From Flavobacterium sp. (GTDB lineage: Bacteria; Bacteroidota; Bacteroidia; Flavobacteriales; Flavobacteriaceae), in the NCBI GenBank assembly GCA_008501705.1, contig QQUG01000018.1, forward strand, positions 1-59,699: a DNA stretch of 59,699 nucleotides, written 5' to 3'. Positions 39,581 through 48,540 of this stretch are shown one piece after another; the stretch's first letter is position 1, and each line of letters begins with the position of its first letter. Both the position numbers and the translations under genes were made by a program. The notes beneath the pieces were generated by a model. That model searched no databases and was not told where the DNA came from. It saw only the letters and a program-made list of their open reading frames with translations.

Positions 39581-40185
39581 TGAATATCTTCTTACGAATT
39601 GGCGCATATCTCTTTCATCCCTTATTGATGCCACTTCTTGGAACGTTATTATATTTTATAATTACCCCTCGTTATGTAGAGCCCGACCTGCTTTTTGCCA
39701 AAATAATGGCCGTTTGCATTATCACGCTGCTAATACCACTAGTGACCTATTTTCTTTTAAAGAACCTACATGTGGTATCCAGTATTCAGCTTGAAGATGT
39801 AAAAGAGCGCAAGGTACCGCTCATGCTGCAATGTGTATTGTTATTGCTTATTATTAAAATGGTTTTCGACCCATATGAGAATCCAGAATTGTATTACTTT
39901 TTTGTGGCTGTATTATTTTCGGCCATAACCGCTTTACTACTGGTGTTCTTTAAAGTTAAAATAAGCCTGCACCAAATGGGAATTGGAGGAGTTACCATGT
40001 TCCTCATCGCCCTGAGCGCTCATTTCAAGGTAAATTTACTGGTCTGGATCATTATTATTTTTGTAGCCAATGGTTGGGTTGCTTCGTCCAGGTTACATAC
40101 TGAATCCCACAGCCCGGCCGAATTGGTAGTTGGATTTTTCGTGGGGGTAATCCCTCAGTTGATCTTGCTGAATTTCTGGTTATAG
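39580..40185 (+). CDS. Integral membrane protein (PAP2-like fold possible)
   Basis: Multiple TM segments; SSRLHTESHSPAELVVGFFVGV resembles the C-terminal PAP2 motif; start overlaps the rpoN stop. Confidence 0.65.
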   Translation: MNIFLRIGAYLFHPLLMPLLGTLLYFIITPRYVEPDLLFAKIMAVCIITLLIPLVTYFLLKNLHVVSSIQLEDVKERKVPLMLQCVLLLLIIKMVFDPYENPELYYFFVAVLFSAITALLLVFFKVKISLHQMGIGGVTMFLIALSAHFKVNLLVWIIIIFVANGWVASSRLHTESHSPAELVVGFFVGVIPQLILLNFWL

Positions 40186-40884
40186 GATATAGAACATCAA
40201 TCCCACCTTCACAGTTCTGAAATCGACATTCTGGCCGGAAACGGTTGTTGCATCTTTAAAGAAAGGATTTATGCTGTAATACACGTAGAAGTTGAACGTA
40301 TTATATCCAAAACTAAGGCTGGCCCCTAAACGGAGTCGGTCGAATTCGGGGATATCGGTTTGTTCTACATTATTACCTGTTTGTTTAAAGATCGCTTTGT
40401 AATAATAGGTATAACCAATTCTGAATCCCGTATAGATTCTCCAGAATTTATAGGATTCGGCAGTAGAGGTTCGCCATCGAAACTGGATGGGTGCTTCTAC
40501 AGTATAGGTAGAAAAACGATTGGAATTATAATCAACATCCCCATCCAGAATACTGAATATGGATTCATTATTTGTGGATTCACCAATAAACAGTGTTTGT
40601 CCAAACCTGTCGATCACCATCCCCGCACCCACAGCAATGGCCACATTCCGCCTTTCATTGATGGGCATATCACGCATATAACCAAATTGCAATCCTCCTG
40701 ATAACCCTCTTGTAGAAACTCCGCCAGGAACATCGGTAATTACATTATAGGTAATACCAACATAAAATTGATCTTCCCGGTATACGGAGTCTATAATCGT
40801 AGAAGGGATACTATCCTGCGCCATACTATTCAAGCAGAATAATCCAAAGATGGTAAGCACTAAATTCTTGATCGACAGCTGCAT
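40180..40884 (-). CDS. Outer-membrane beta-barrel protein, PorT-like
   Basis: Signal peptide (LFCLNSMAQ); GLSGGLQFGYMRD; aromatic-rich beta-strand pattern ending in FRTVKVGLMFYIL. Confidence 0.65.
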   Translation of the reverse strand: MQLSIKNLVLTIFGLFCLNSMAQDSIPSTIIDSVYREDQFYVGITYNVITDVPGGVSTRGLSGGLQFGYMRDMPINERRNVAIAVGAGMVIDRFGQTLFIGESTNNESIFSILDGDVDYNSNRFSTYTVEAPIQFRWRTSTAESYKFWRIYTGFRIGYTYYYKAIFKQTGNNVEQTDIPEFDRLRLGASLSFGYNTFNFYVYYSINPFFKDATTVSGQNVDFRTVKVGLMFYIL

Positions 40885-40920
40885 TGGTTAAAGATAAAGG
40901 TATTTCAAAATATATAAAAC

Positions 40921-40954
40921 AAAAACGCCCCGGCTTTATTGCCGGGGCGTTTTA
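40921..40954 (-). terminator. Terminator of the ExbB/ExbD operon
   Basis: AAAAACGCCCCGGC/GCCGGGGCGTTTT just downstream of the ExbD stop. Confidence 0.9.
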
Positions 40955-40971
40955 AATATTAGTACCGGGTG

Positions 40972-41445
40972 TTAATTACCCAGATCACTTCCGGGAGTAG
41001 TGATATAGATGATCTTAAGTAGATTACGTTCTCTTAAGACCTGTTTTATATCGCTTACCAAACCGGAGTTAGTTTCCTTATCAACTTTTAGAGCCACATA
41101 AACCTTGTCCTGTAATTCGGGCAATAGTTTACGACGCGCTTCTTCAAGTGCTAAACCAATATTCTCTATGCTGGTGTATTTATCACCTATCTGAATTCTA
41201 CCTTCTGTTCCGAAGACTTCCTGATAACGTGAACTTGGTTTCCCGGCATAAATATATACGGCTCTATCCTTTTTCAGCTTTTCAACCTGATCTGCTTTAG
41301 GAAGCTCGTTCTTTACAAGGAGGTTATTGTCTCTTAGTACCGTTACCACCATGAAAAAGAACAATAGCATAAATACAATATCCGGCAAAGATGCTGTTGA
41401 AATTGCGGGCAATTCGCCGCCTTTTTTCTTTTTAAATTTTGACAT
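40972..41445 (-). CDS. ExbD/TolR family biopolymer transporter
   Basis: One N-terminal TM segment, LPDIVFMLLFFFMVVTVLRDNNL. Confidence 0.92.
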   Translation of the reverse strand: MSKFKKKKGGELPAISTASLPDIVFMLLFFFMVVTVLRDNNLLVKNELPKADQVEKLKKDRAVYIYAGKPSSRYQEVFGTEGRIQIGDKYTSIENIGLALEEARRKLLPELQDKVYVALKVDKETNSGLVSDIKQVLRERNLLKIIYITTPGSDLGN

Positions 41446-41457
41446 AATCTTCTTCGT

Positions 41458-42087
41458 TTATTGTCCTTTGGTTTTTGGCTCTGCTTCCGAAAGCTTTAAA
41501 GGATACATTTTCTGAATGGTCTCGAGTTTTTCTTTCGCGGCCTCTTCATTTCCTTTGTAGCTTCCTTCGTTGATCTGCTTACTTATTTCGGTAAATACGA
41601 AATTTTCACCATAGAGTCTTTTAGATTCCCGGTCCCGCAGAAAGTTATACGCGGCAACGAGTTCATTCTGAACCCTGATGTACATATCGTAAGACGTTAG
41701 CCTGTCATTCTGCACAGAGATCACCGCCTTTTCAGGATTATCTGAAGAAGACGAACTTCTGGCTCCTTTACAGTAGCTACAGTGTTCCGGACTTCCGGCC
41801 GGAGCACCACCATTATCCAGAAAGTCGATAGCAGCTTTTCTTAGATCTTTTAGCTCCATTAGGTTATCTTCCACTAAGAGTTGATCGTCCTTGTTCACAT
41901 TTACTATGAAAAGGTTTTTCTCTTTAATTAGAGGAGGAGCTTCTGTGGGAGGTTCAATGGGTGGCAGTTGTCGCGCAATCCCTTTGTCTTTCTCAATGGT
42001 AGTAGTTACCAGGAAAAAGATCAATAATAGGAAGGCGATGTCCGCCATGGACCCTGCATTAACCTCGGGTGTTGCTCTTCTGCCCAT
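41458..42087 (-). CDS. ExbD/TolR family protein with CxxC insertion
   Basis: SMADIAFLLLIFFLVTTTIEKDKGI; insertion SPEHCSYCKGARSSSSSDNPEKAVIS. Confidence 0.92.
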   Translation of the reverse strand: MGRRATPEVNAGSMADIAFLLLIFFLVTTTIEKDKGIARQLPPIEPPTEAPPLIKEKNLFIVNVNKDDQLLVEDNLMELKDLRKAAIDFLDNGGAPAGSPEHCSYCKGARSSSSSDNPEKAVISVQNDRLTSYDMYIRVQNELVAAYNFLRDRESKRLYGENFVFTEISKQINEGSYKGNEEAAKEKLETIQKMYPLKLSEAEPKTKGQ

Positions 42088-42491
42088 TATCTAGTTGTTG
42101 CTTTTTTAATTCCGCTATAAATCATCGATCCTATTGCCACTATGGCTAAAATATAGAACGTATTCAACCCTGTGCCTACCCATTTAGAGCCGTTTGCAGA
42201 CAGCATTTCACCATCTCGCATTTCGGTCTCAACGCCTTCAGACATGAAGTATGCAATAATTACAACCAGCAAAAAGGCTCCAATAGACATCAGTGTTTTC
42301 TTCAAATTTCCGGAGAAGGTCTCCTTCAATACATACACAAGAACAATGAACAAAGTTAATGCCAATGTGATGTAAGCTATATAAAGTTGAGCATCAAGCC
42401 CACCGCCGTTTAAAAGTACCATGACCAGAGACACAATACCTGCAACCGCGAGGAGGAGCGCAACTATTTTTAATATTTTATGTAAACCCAT
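42087..42491 (-). CDS. Small integral membrane protein of the ExbB/ExbD cluster
   Basis: Four predicted TM helices; stop/start overlap with the adjacent exbD. Confidence 0.8.
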   Translation of the reverse strand: MGLHKILKIVALLLAVAGIVSLVMVLLNGGGLDAQLYIAYITLALTLFIVLVYVLKETFSGNLKKTLMSIGAFLLVVIIAYFMSEGVETEMRDGEMLSANGSKWVGTGLNTFYILAIVAIGSMIYSGIKKATTR

Positions 42492-42512
42492 TCTATTTTG
42501 GTTTAGGATTAA

Positions 42513-43316
42513 TTACTTCTTGTTTTTGTAGTCTACCAACATGTCGATCAAGGTAATTGATGCGTCTTCCATGCTGTTAACGATACTATCGATCTTCGCA
42601 ATAATATAGTTGTAGAAAATCTGAAGGATGATCGCAACGATCAAACCAAATACAGTTGTAAGAAGGGCTACTTTAATACCCCCGGCAACAAGAGATGGGT
42701 TCATATCCCCGGCAGCTTCAATTTTGTCGAATGCCAGGATCATACCAATTACAGTTCCCATGAAACCAAGCATTGGTGCAAGTGCGATAAACAATGATAT
42801 CCAGGAAACGTTCTTCTCAAGCTGTCCCATCTGAACTCCACCGTAACCAATAACAGCTTTTTCTGCTGCCTCGATACTTTCATCGGCTCTGTCCAGTCCC
42901 TGGTAATAGATAGACGCAACAGGACCTTTTGTATTTCTACATACTTCCTTCGCTGCTTCTACTCCACCACTATTAAGGGCATCCTCTACACTTTGAGCCA
43001 GTTTATTGGTATTGGTAGTTGAAAGATTTAAAAATATAATTCTCTCGATAGCAATTGCTAGACCAAGAATTAAACACAACAATACAATTCCCATGAATCC
43101 GGGACCTCCTTCAATAAAGCGTTGTTTCAGGGCTTGATGCCATCCCTGAGGTTCCTCAGTACTTGCTGCTTCATCATCTTGTACAAATGTTACTGTAGCT
43201 GAAGTCACCAATGTCTGAACGTTAGTTGGCATCGTTTGAACAGCTGTTGCGTTTGCGTTGAATGTACCCGCGAAAAATAACGCGGCAATCGCCATAATAG
43301 AAAATAATTTTTTCAT
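42513..43316 (-). CDS. exbB: MotA/TolQ/ExbB proton channel family protein
   Basis: GGVQMGQLEKNVSWISLFIALAPMLGFMGTVIGMILAFDKIEAAGDMNPSLVAGGIKVALLTTVFGLIVAI. Confidence 0.93.
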   Translation of the reverse strand: MKKLFSIMAIAALFFAGTFNANATAVQTMPTNVQTLVTSATVTFVQDDEAASTEEPQGWHQALKQRFIEGGPGFMGIVLLCLILGLAIAIERIIFLNLSTTNTNKLAQSVEDALNSGGVEAAKEVCRNTKGPVASIYYQGLDRADESIEAAEKAVIGYGGVQMGQLEKNVSWISLFIALAPMLGFMGTVIGMILAFDKIEAAGDMNPSLVAGGIKVALLTTVFGLIVAIILQIFYNYIIAKIDSIVNSMEDASITLIDMLVDYKNKK

Positions 43317-43624
43317 TGCTATCGACTTAAAGTTTGTTTTTAGTTAAAGGTTAAAGATATAAAAATAATTAGTTAATGTGCAATAATTCTATGAATGTGC
43401 CGGGCATTATCAAAATTCTTTGTTGAAATAACAAATTCTTCGGATAAAATACAGTTGAAATCCCTGAAATCAATGTTTTTCATAAGATTTCGACATTTTA
43501 TGTTTTCCTTAAAATGTCCGTTTATCGAACGAAAGTGTACTAAATTTCAGCAGCTTAAATCCATCAACTGCGTCTTGGTTGAACTCGTCCTATTTATGCC
43601 TGCCAGATCATTAATTTTTAGCAA

Positions 43625-43962
43625 TCCTTGATCCCAATAAAAAATGCTGGCAATGAACATAGATGCTGCGCATCTTTAAGTTACTCGCTCAATTTCAGGA
43701 TTAACTCGCTTCGCTCCTTGATCCCACAAGACAATGCTGGCAATGAACATAGATGCTGCGCATCTTTAAGTTACTCGCTCAATTTCAGGATTAACTCGCT
43801 TCGCTCCTTGATCCCACAAGACAATGCTGGCAATGAACATAGATGCTGCGCATCTTTAAGTTACTCGCTCAATTTCAGGATTAACTCGCTTCGCTCCTTG
43901 ATCCCACAAGACAATGCTGGCAATGAACATAGATGCTGCGCATCTTTAAGTTACTCGCTCAA
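43625..43962. repeat. Direct tandem repeat, 90-bp unit, four copies (first slightly divergent at its left edge, last truncated)
   Basis: CAATGAACATAGATGCTGCGCATCTTTAAGTTACTCGCTCAA starts at 43651, 43741, 43831 and 43921; the first three continue ATTTCAGGATTAACTCGCTTCGCTCCTTGATCCCA. Confidence 0.97.
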
Positions 43963-43990
43963 AATTTGCTCAAGCAAGCTTGGACAAATT
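43963..43990 (-). terminator. Hairpin downstream of tRNA-Ser
   Basis: AATTTGCTCAAGC-AA-GCTTGGACAAATT imperfect inverted repeat, downstream of the tRNA on the minus strand. Confidence 0.55.
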
Positions 43991-44013
43991 CTTTCGCTCG
44001 TAACTTCCATTCG

Positions 44014-44101
44014 CAGAGAGGAAGGGATTCGAACCCTCGATACGCTTTTGGCGTATACACACTTTCCAGGCGTGCGCCTTCGACCACTCGGCCACCTCTC
44101 T
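44014..44101 (-). tRNA. tRNA-Ser (anticodon GGA)
   Basis: Minus strand: AGAGAGGTGGCCGAGTGGTCGAAGGCGCACGCCTGGAAAGTGTGTATACGCCAAAAGCGTATCGAGGGTTCGAATCCCTTCCTCTCTG. Acceptor AGAGAGG/CCTCTCT; loop CTGGAAA; class II variable arm TACGC-CAAAA-GCGTA; CCA not encoded. Confidence 0.97.
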
Positions 44102-44185
44102 TTTTCCCTTAACTTTATTAATGCATTAAAGGGCTGCCAAATAACAAAAAAAATAGCTGCTATTAAAATATTTTGGGTGGAAATT

Positions 44186-45214
44186 TTAGCTCATTTCCCC
44201 GCGAAGTGATGTCTCGAAAATAGTTCGGAAGCTCTTGGCCGATATACCCTGGCCTAGCAGATACATCAACTTTGCCAATGCGGCTTCGGTTGTTATATCC
44301 TTGCCGGAAATTACCCCTAGGTTCTTTAGTTTAACACTTGTTTCATACAAGCCCATACTCACACTACCTCCCGAACATTGCGTAACATTAATAACCGGAA
44401 TTCCCCTTGCAATCACTTTCTTCAAACCTGAGATAAACCAGGATTGAGTGGTTACATTACCACTACCGTAAGTCTCGAGGATGAGTCCCTGTATCTGTGG
44501 AAAAGAGATCATATGCCGGAATGTTTCTTTATCCATACCCGGAAACATCTTGAGTAGTACGACGCCTGTTGCAAGATCTTTAGATACCCTAAATTTCTTT
44601 CGCCGGTTCGGAACCAATAGCGCCTTATAATTAATAGACAGGTCTACGCCACTCTCTGCCAGGGCCGGATAATTTAATGATGCGAATGCCTGAAAGTGTT
44701 GTGCATTGATCTTTGTAGTTCGGTTGGCCCGGTATAATTTATACTCAAAATAAAGGCAAACCTCTGCGATTTTCGCATTTCCTTTCTCTTGTAAAGCCGC
44801 TAATTGAATAGAGGTGATCAGGTTCTCCTTGGCATCTGTTCTAAGGTCTCCAATGGGTAATTGGGACCCGGTAAAGATGATCGGTTTGGCTAGGTTCTCC
44901 GTCATAAAACTGATAGCCGATGCCGTATAAGACATGGTGTCGCTACCATGTAAGACTACAAAACCATCATACTTTTCGTAATTATCCTCAATAATAGTAG
45001 CCAACTTTACCCAGTAACCTGGGTTCATGTTCGAGCTGTCAATAGGCTTTCTGAAACTTTTAGTGGAGATGGAACAATCGAGTAGCTTTAGTTCGGGAAT
45101 ATATTTTAACAGGTCTTTGAAATTAAAATTTCGAAGGGCAGCTGTTTCAAAATCCATGATCATACCAATGGTACCACCCGTATAAATAAGTAAAATGTGA
45201 GGTTTTGTCTTCAT
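44186..45214 (-). CDS. ansA: Type I L-asparaginase
   Basis: ILLIYTGGTIGM; GFVVLHGSDTMSYTASAISFM; IFTGSQLPIGDLRTDAKENL. Confidence 0.95.
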   Translation of the reverse strand: MKTKPHILLIYTGGTIGMIMDFETAALRNFNFKDLLKYIPELKLLDCSISTKSFRKPIDSSNMNPGYWVKLATIIEDNYEKYDGFVVLHGSDTMSYTASAISFMTENLAKPIIFTGSQLPIGDLRTDAKENLITSIQLAALQEKGNAKIAEVCLYFEYKLYRANRTTKINAQHFQAFASLNYPALAESGVDLSINYKALLVPNRRKKFRVSKDLATGVVLLKMFPGMDKETFRHMISFPQIQGLILETYGSGNVTTQSWFISGLKKVIARGIPVINVTQCSGGSVSMGLYETSVKLKNLGVISGKDITTEAALAKLMYLLGQGISAKSFRTIFETSLRGEMS

Positions 45215-45216
45215 TT

Positions 45217-45984
45217 TTATACGCCGAATATATGCTTCGAATTTTCGGTTGTTATACGTGCGACTTCCTCTTCTGAAATCCCATAAATCCCAGCCACCTT
45301 TTCAGAAATTAATTTCAGATAAGAACTCTCATTTCGTTTTCCACGATAGGGCACCGGTGCAAGGTAAGGGGAATCTGTTTCCAAAACAATATGCCTGATG
45401 TCGATCTCGTGCAGAAAGGTGTCGATCTTTCCATTCTTAAAAGTAACAACTCCGCCAATGCCTAATTTCATATTAAACCCAATAGCTCTCTCTGCCTGTT
45501 CCTTCGTTCCTGTAAAACAGTGGAAAATTCCGAAGAGATCATCGTCCCGCTCAGTTTCCAACACTTCGAAGATCTCATCAAAGGCCTCTCGACAATGAAT
45601 CACAATAGGTAATTTGTGTTTTTTTGCAAGTTGTATTTGCGTTCGAAAAGCTTCTTTCTGAATTTTTAAAGTGGAGGTATCCCAGTACAGATCGATCCCA
45701 ATTTCTCCTACTGCAATAAATTTGCGTTGCTGAAAAGCTTCCTTTATATACTTTAATTCCTCTTGGTAAGACTCACCTTTCACAGAGGTTGGATGCAGGC
45801 CCATCATCAGGAAAACTTTGTTCGGATAATTTCTCTCAAGCGCATACATCGCTTCTGCATAGCTGGAATCTATAGCAGGGATAAAAAATCGATCGATACC
45901 TGCTTTCGCCGCCCTCTGCATCATGGCATCCCTGTCCTCTTCAAAAGCTTCACTGTAAAGATGTGTATGAGTATCGGTTAACAT
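45217..45984 (-). CDS. TatD family hydrolase
   Basis: MLTDTHTHLYSEAF; GEIGIDLYWD; PIVIHCREAFDE; ETDSPYLAPVPYRGKRNES. The ORF extends to 46023 but the conserved start is at 45984. Confidence 0.95.
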   Translation of the reverse strand: MLTDTHTHLYSEAFEEDRDAMMQRAAKAGIDRFFIPAIDSSYAEAMYALERNYPNKVFLMMGLHPTSVKGESYQEELKYIKEAFQQRKFIAVGEIGIDLYWDTSTLKIQKEAFRTQIQLAKKHKLPIVIHCREAFDEIFEVLETERDDDLFGIFHCFTGTKEQAERAIGFNMKLGIGGVVTFKNGKIDTFLHEIDIRHIVLETDSPYLAPVPYRGKRNESSYLKLISEKVAGIYGISEEEVARITTENSKHIFGV

Positions 45985-46029
45985 GGCTACAAAGCTAACT
46001 AATTTGTTGCCTATCTTTATCAAAAAAAA

Positions 46030-46467
46030 GTGACGACATTACGAGAACTCCTGGAGGCAAAAGGATTTTACCGAATCCCTCTGAAGAAACTTAAAACCGG
46101 CCATTATAAACTAAGAGCCAGGGTTAATGGCAAAATGGGCGATTTCATCCTGGATACCGGTGCTTCCAATAGTTGTATTGGTTTTTCCAGCGTGGAACGT
46201 TTTATCATGCTTACTGAAGAAAGCCAGGTAAAAGCGGCCGGCGCTGGTGCGATCAACATGCGAACTCATGTGGCCAACGACAATAATTTTACTGTAGGGA
46301 AGAAGGTTACACGCAAGATGTCATTCGTTATTTTCGACCTGAGCCATGTAAATGAAGCGCTTTTACAAGTGGAAGAAGAACCCGTTCAAGGAATTCTAGG
46401 TGCGGATTACCTCAAAGTGAACGCTGCGATTATTGACTATGGTAGGAATGTTCTTTACCTGAAATAG
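46030..46467 (+). CDS. Single-domain retropepsin-like aspartic protease (GTG start)
   Basis: FILDTGASNSCIGFSSVERF (DTGA active site) and VQGILGADYLKVNAAIIDYGRNVLYLK. Confidence 0.82.
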   Translation: MTTLRELLEAKGFYRIPLKKLKTGHYKLRARVNGKMGDFILDTGASNSCIGFSSVERFIMLTEESQVKAAGAGAINMRTHVANDNNFTVGKKVTRKMSFVIFDLSHVNEALLQVEEEPVQGILGADYLKVNAAIIDYGRNVLYLK

Positions 46468-46518
46468 AATATAATACTCTATATTTGTCTATATAAAAGT
46501 CCCCCAATATACTTATAT

Positions 46519-48540
46519 ATGAAGGCGTTGCCGAAATTCTTATTCATACTTTTACTGCTGATCACTTCTAGTTCGTGGTCGCAGGATATTGAGTATTATA
46601 TAAATCTTTCTGAAACGACCTCCGACCGCCAGGAGAAACTTACTGCTCTCGATTCGGTGATTAGTAAGGCCAGAGTGTCCGATCTGGATGCCTTTATTCA
46701 ATACAGCCTTAAATATATAGAACTCGCCAAGGAAATGGACAGTGTCGAGGCCGCTGCCCGAAAAATGATCAATGTACACTACAGTCTCTCTTCGGTTAAA
46801 AATGAACCGCGACAAGCACTTACTATTATTGATGGTATCCTCGCCAGGAAATATAAAATAACAGACAGTTTTCTGCTGGGTGGACTATATCTAAAAAGAG
46901 GTGGTTCTAATTACAAACTCAATCTCAACGATGCGGTTGAGGATTATAAAATGGCTATCGCCAGTTTTTCTGAAAAAGACTCTGTTTTTATCGCCGATGC
47001 CTACTTGTTCAGTGGACAAGCCTATTCAAACATGGGTAAATTTGTGCCTGCAGGTGAAAGCTATCGGAAAGCATACAATTATTTCGAAGCCTTAAAGGAT
47101 TATGAATATATGTTCTATGCCCAACAGGGTATCACTACCATGTTCAGCATGAATGGATTTCATGAAAAGGCAATGAAAGAGCGCGAAAAGAACATAAAAA
47201 AGATAGAATCCCTGGAGCTCACTCATCATCTCCCTACCGAATATTATAACCAGGCCCTGGACTACGAAAAAATAGGGAATAAGATAAAATATCTCGAATA
47301 CCTGTTTAAAGCAAAGGACGCAATAGATAATTCCCGCAAAAACAATCTGGAGATCTCCAATGAAATGTATATCTATGCCGAGCTGGTTGATTACTACTGT
47401 GAAAGTGGTCAGCTTTCGGCCGCCGAAGATTACCTCGCACTTATCAATCAGTTTCATGAAAATTCCCAGGACGATCTTATCACTTCTTCCCAATACCTGG
47501 GCGCAAACGCAAAATATCATTTTACCCGGGGTGAGTATGATATAGCTCTCGATTTCGCCAAACAGAAATTGATAAAGGCCGAAACTCTTAAATACGAAGA
47601 AAACATATTGTCTTCACACAAGTTGCTTTCAGATATCTATTATGCACAGGGAGCCTTTAAAAGTGCACTGGAACATGAAAAGGCATATTCAGAATTGAAA
47701 GATTATATATACAATAAAGGAGTTGCAAATTCGCTTGCCTATTACCAGACCTTATATGAAACCGAAAAGAACGAAAAGGAACTGGTAGAAAAAAGTTCGA
47801 ATATTCAATTACTGGAGAAGGACAACCAGACATTTAAGAAATTGATGATCTTTGGTGGGGTGGCGTTATTGTTACTATTTGGAGTTATATTGTTATACCG
47901 GAATCAGCTCTATTTCAAGAATAAAAAAGTATTGCAGGAGAAGTTTAGCCAGGAATTGATCGTTTCACAGGAGGAAGAGCGTATGCGCATTTCTAAAGAC
48001 CTTCATGACGGCCTGGGACAGCGATTGCTGGTAATAAAAAATAAAATGATCGCTACCGGAGATGCGGAAACCAAGAATATGATAGACGAAACCATCGAGG
48101 AGGTTAGATCCATTTCGAGGGACCTTCACCCATTCCAGTTGCAGGAAATGGGAATTACCAAGGCTCTGGAACATACGGTGACTCAGATCGATGAAAATAC
48201 TACTCTTTTCATTTCGTCCGAGATCGATAATATCGATAATATCTTTAATCAGGATGGGGAGGTTAATATTTACAGAATTGTTCAGGAAAGTCTGAGTAAT
48301 GTTTTAAAACACGCAAAAGCGGAAGCAAGTAAGATTTCGGTTAAAAAAATGGCTAACTTTGTTGTTATATCCATTAAGGATAATGGAGTGGGTTTTGATT
48401 TCTCTGAAAAGCTTCAGAATGTAAAGTCTTTAGGACTAAAAACGCTCATGGAACGCACCCGTTTCTTAAATGGACAGATGAAAGTAGAGTCTAAGGTCAA
48501 TAATGGCACCACCCTTCAATTTCAATTCCCAATCGTGTGA
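46519..48540 (+). CDS. TPR-containing sensor histidine kinase, HisKA_3 (NarX/DesK-like)
   Basis: EEERMRISKDLHDGLGQRLLVIKNKM H-box; HATPase IVQESLSNVLKHAKA, IKDNGVGFD. Confidence 0.92.
   Translation: MKALPKFLFILLLLITSSSWSQDIEYYINLSETTSDRQEKLTALDSVISKARVSDLDAFIQYSLKYIELAKEMDSVEAAARKMINVHYSLSSVKNEPRQALTIIDGILARKYKITDSFLLGGLYLKRGGSNYKLNLNDAVEDYKMAIASFSEKDSVFIADAYLFSGQAYSNMGKFVPAGESYRKAYNYFEALKDYEYMFYAQQGITTMFSMNGFHEKAMKEREKNIKKIESLELTHHLPTEYYNQALDYEKIGNKIKYLEYLFKAKDAIDNSRKNNLEISNEMYIYAELVDYYCESGQLSAAEDYLALINQFHENSQDDLITSSQYLGANAKYHFTRGEYDIALDFAKQKLIKAETLKYEENILSSHKLLSDIYYAQGAFKSALEHEKAYSELKDYIYNKGVANSLAYYQTLYETEKNEKELVEKSSNIQLLEKDNQTFKKLMIFGGVALLLLFGVILLYRNQLYFKNKKVLQEKFSQELIVSQEEERMRISKDLHDGLGQRLLVIKNKMIATGDAETKNMIDETIEEVRSISRDLHPFQLQEMGITKALEHTVTQIDENTTLFISSEIDNIDNIFNQDGEVNIYRIVQESLSNVLKHAKAEASKISVKKMANFVVISIKDNGVGFDFSEKLQNVKSLGLKTLMERTRFLNGQMKVESKVNNGTTLQFQFPIV

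Noticed and set aside
43625-43962. Tandem repeats considered as a CRISPR array
   Set aside because: The 90-bp units are contiguous and almost identical with no unique spacers and no cas genes nearby.
43628-44209. 193-aa ORF with perfect 30-aa repeats (NAGNEHRCCASLSYSLNFRINSLRSLIPQD)
   Set aside because: The 90-bp unit is a multiple of three, so one open frame stays open; the ORF then runs antisense through tRNA-Ser (REEGIRTLDTLLAYTHFPGVRLRPLGHLS). Very likely not a protein.
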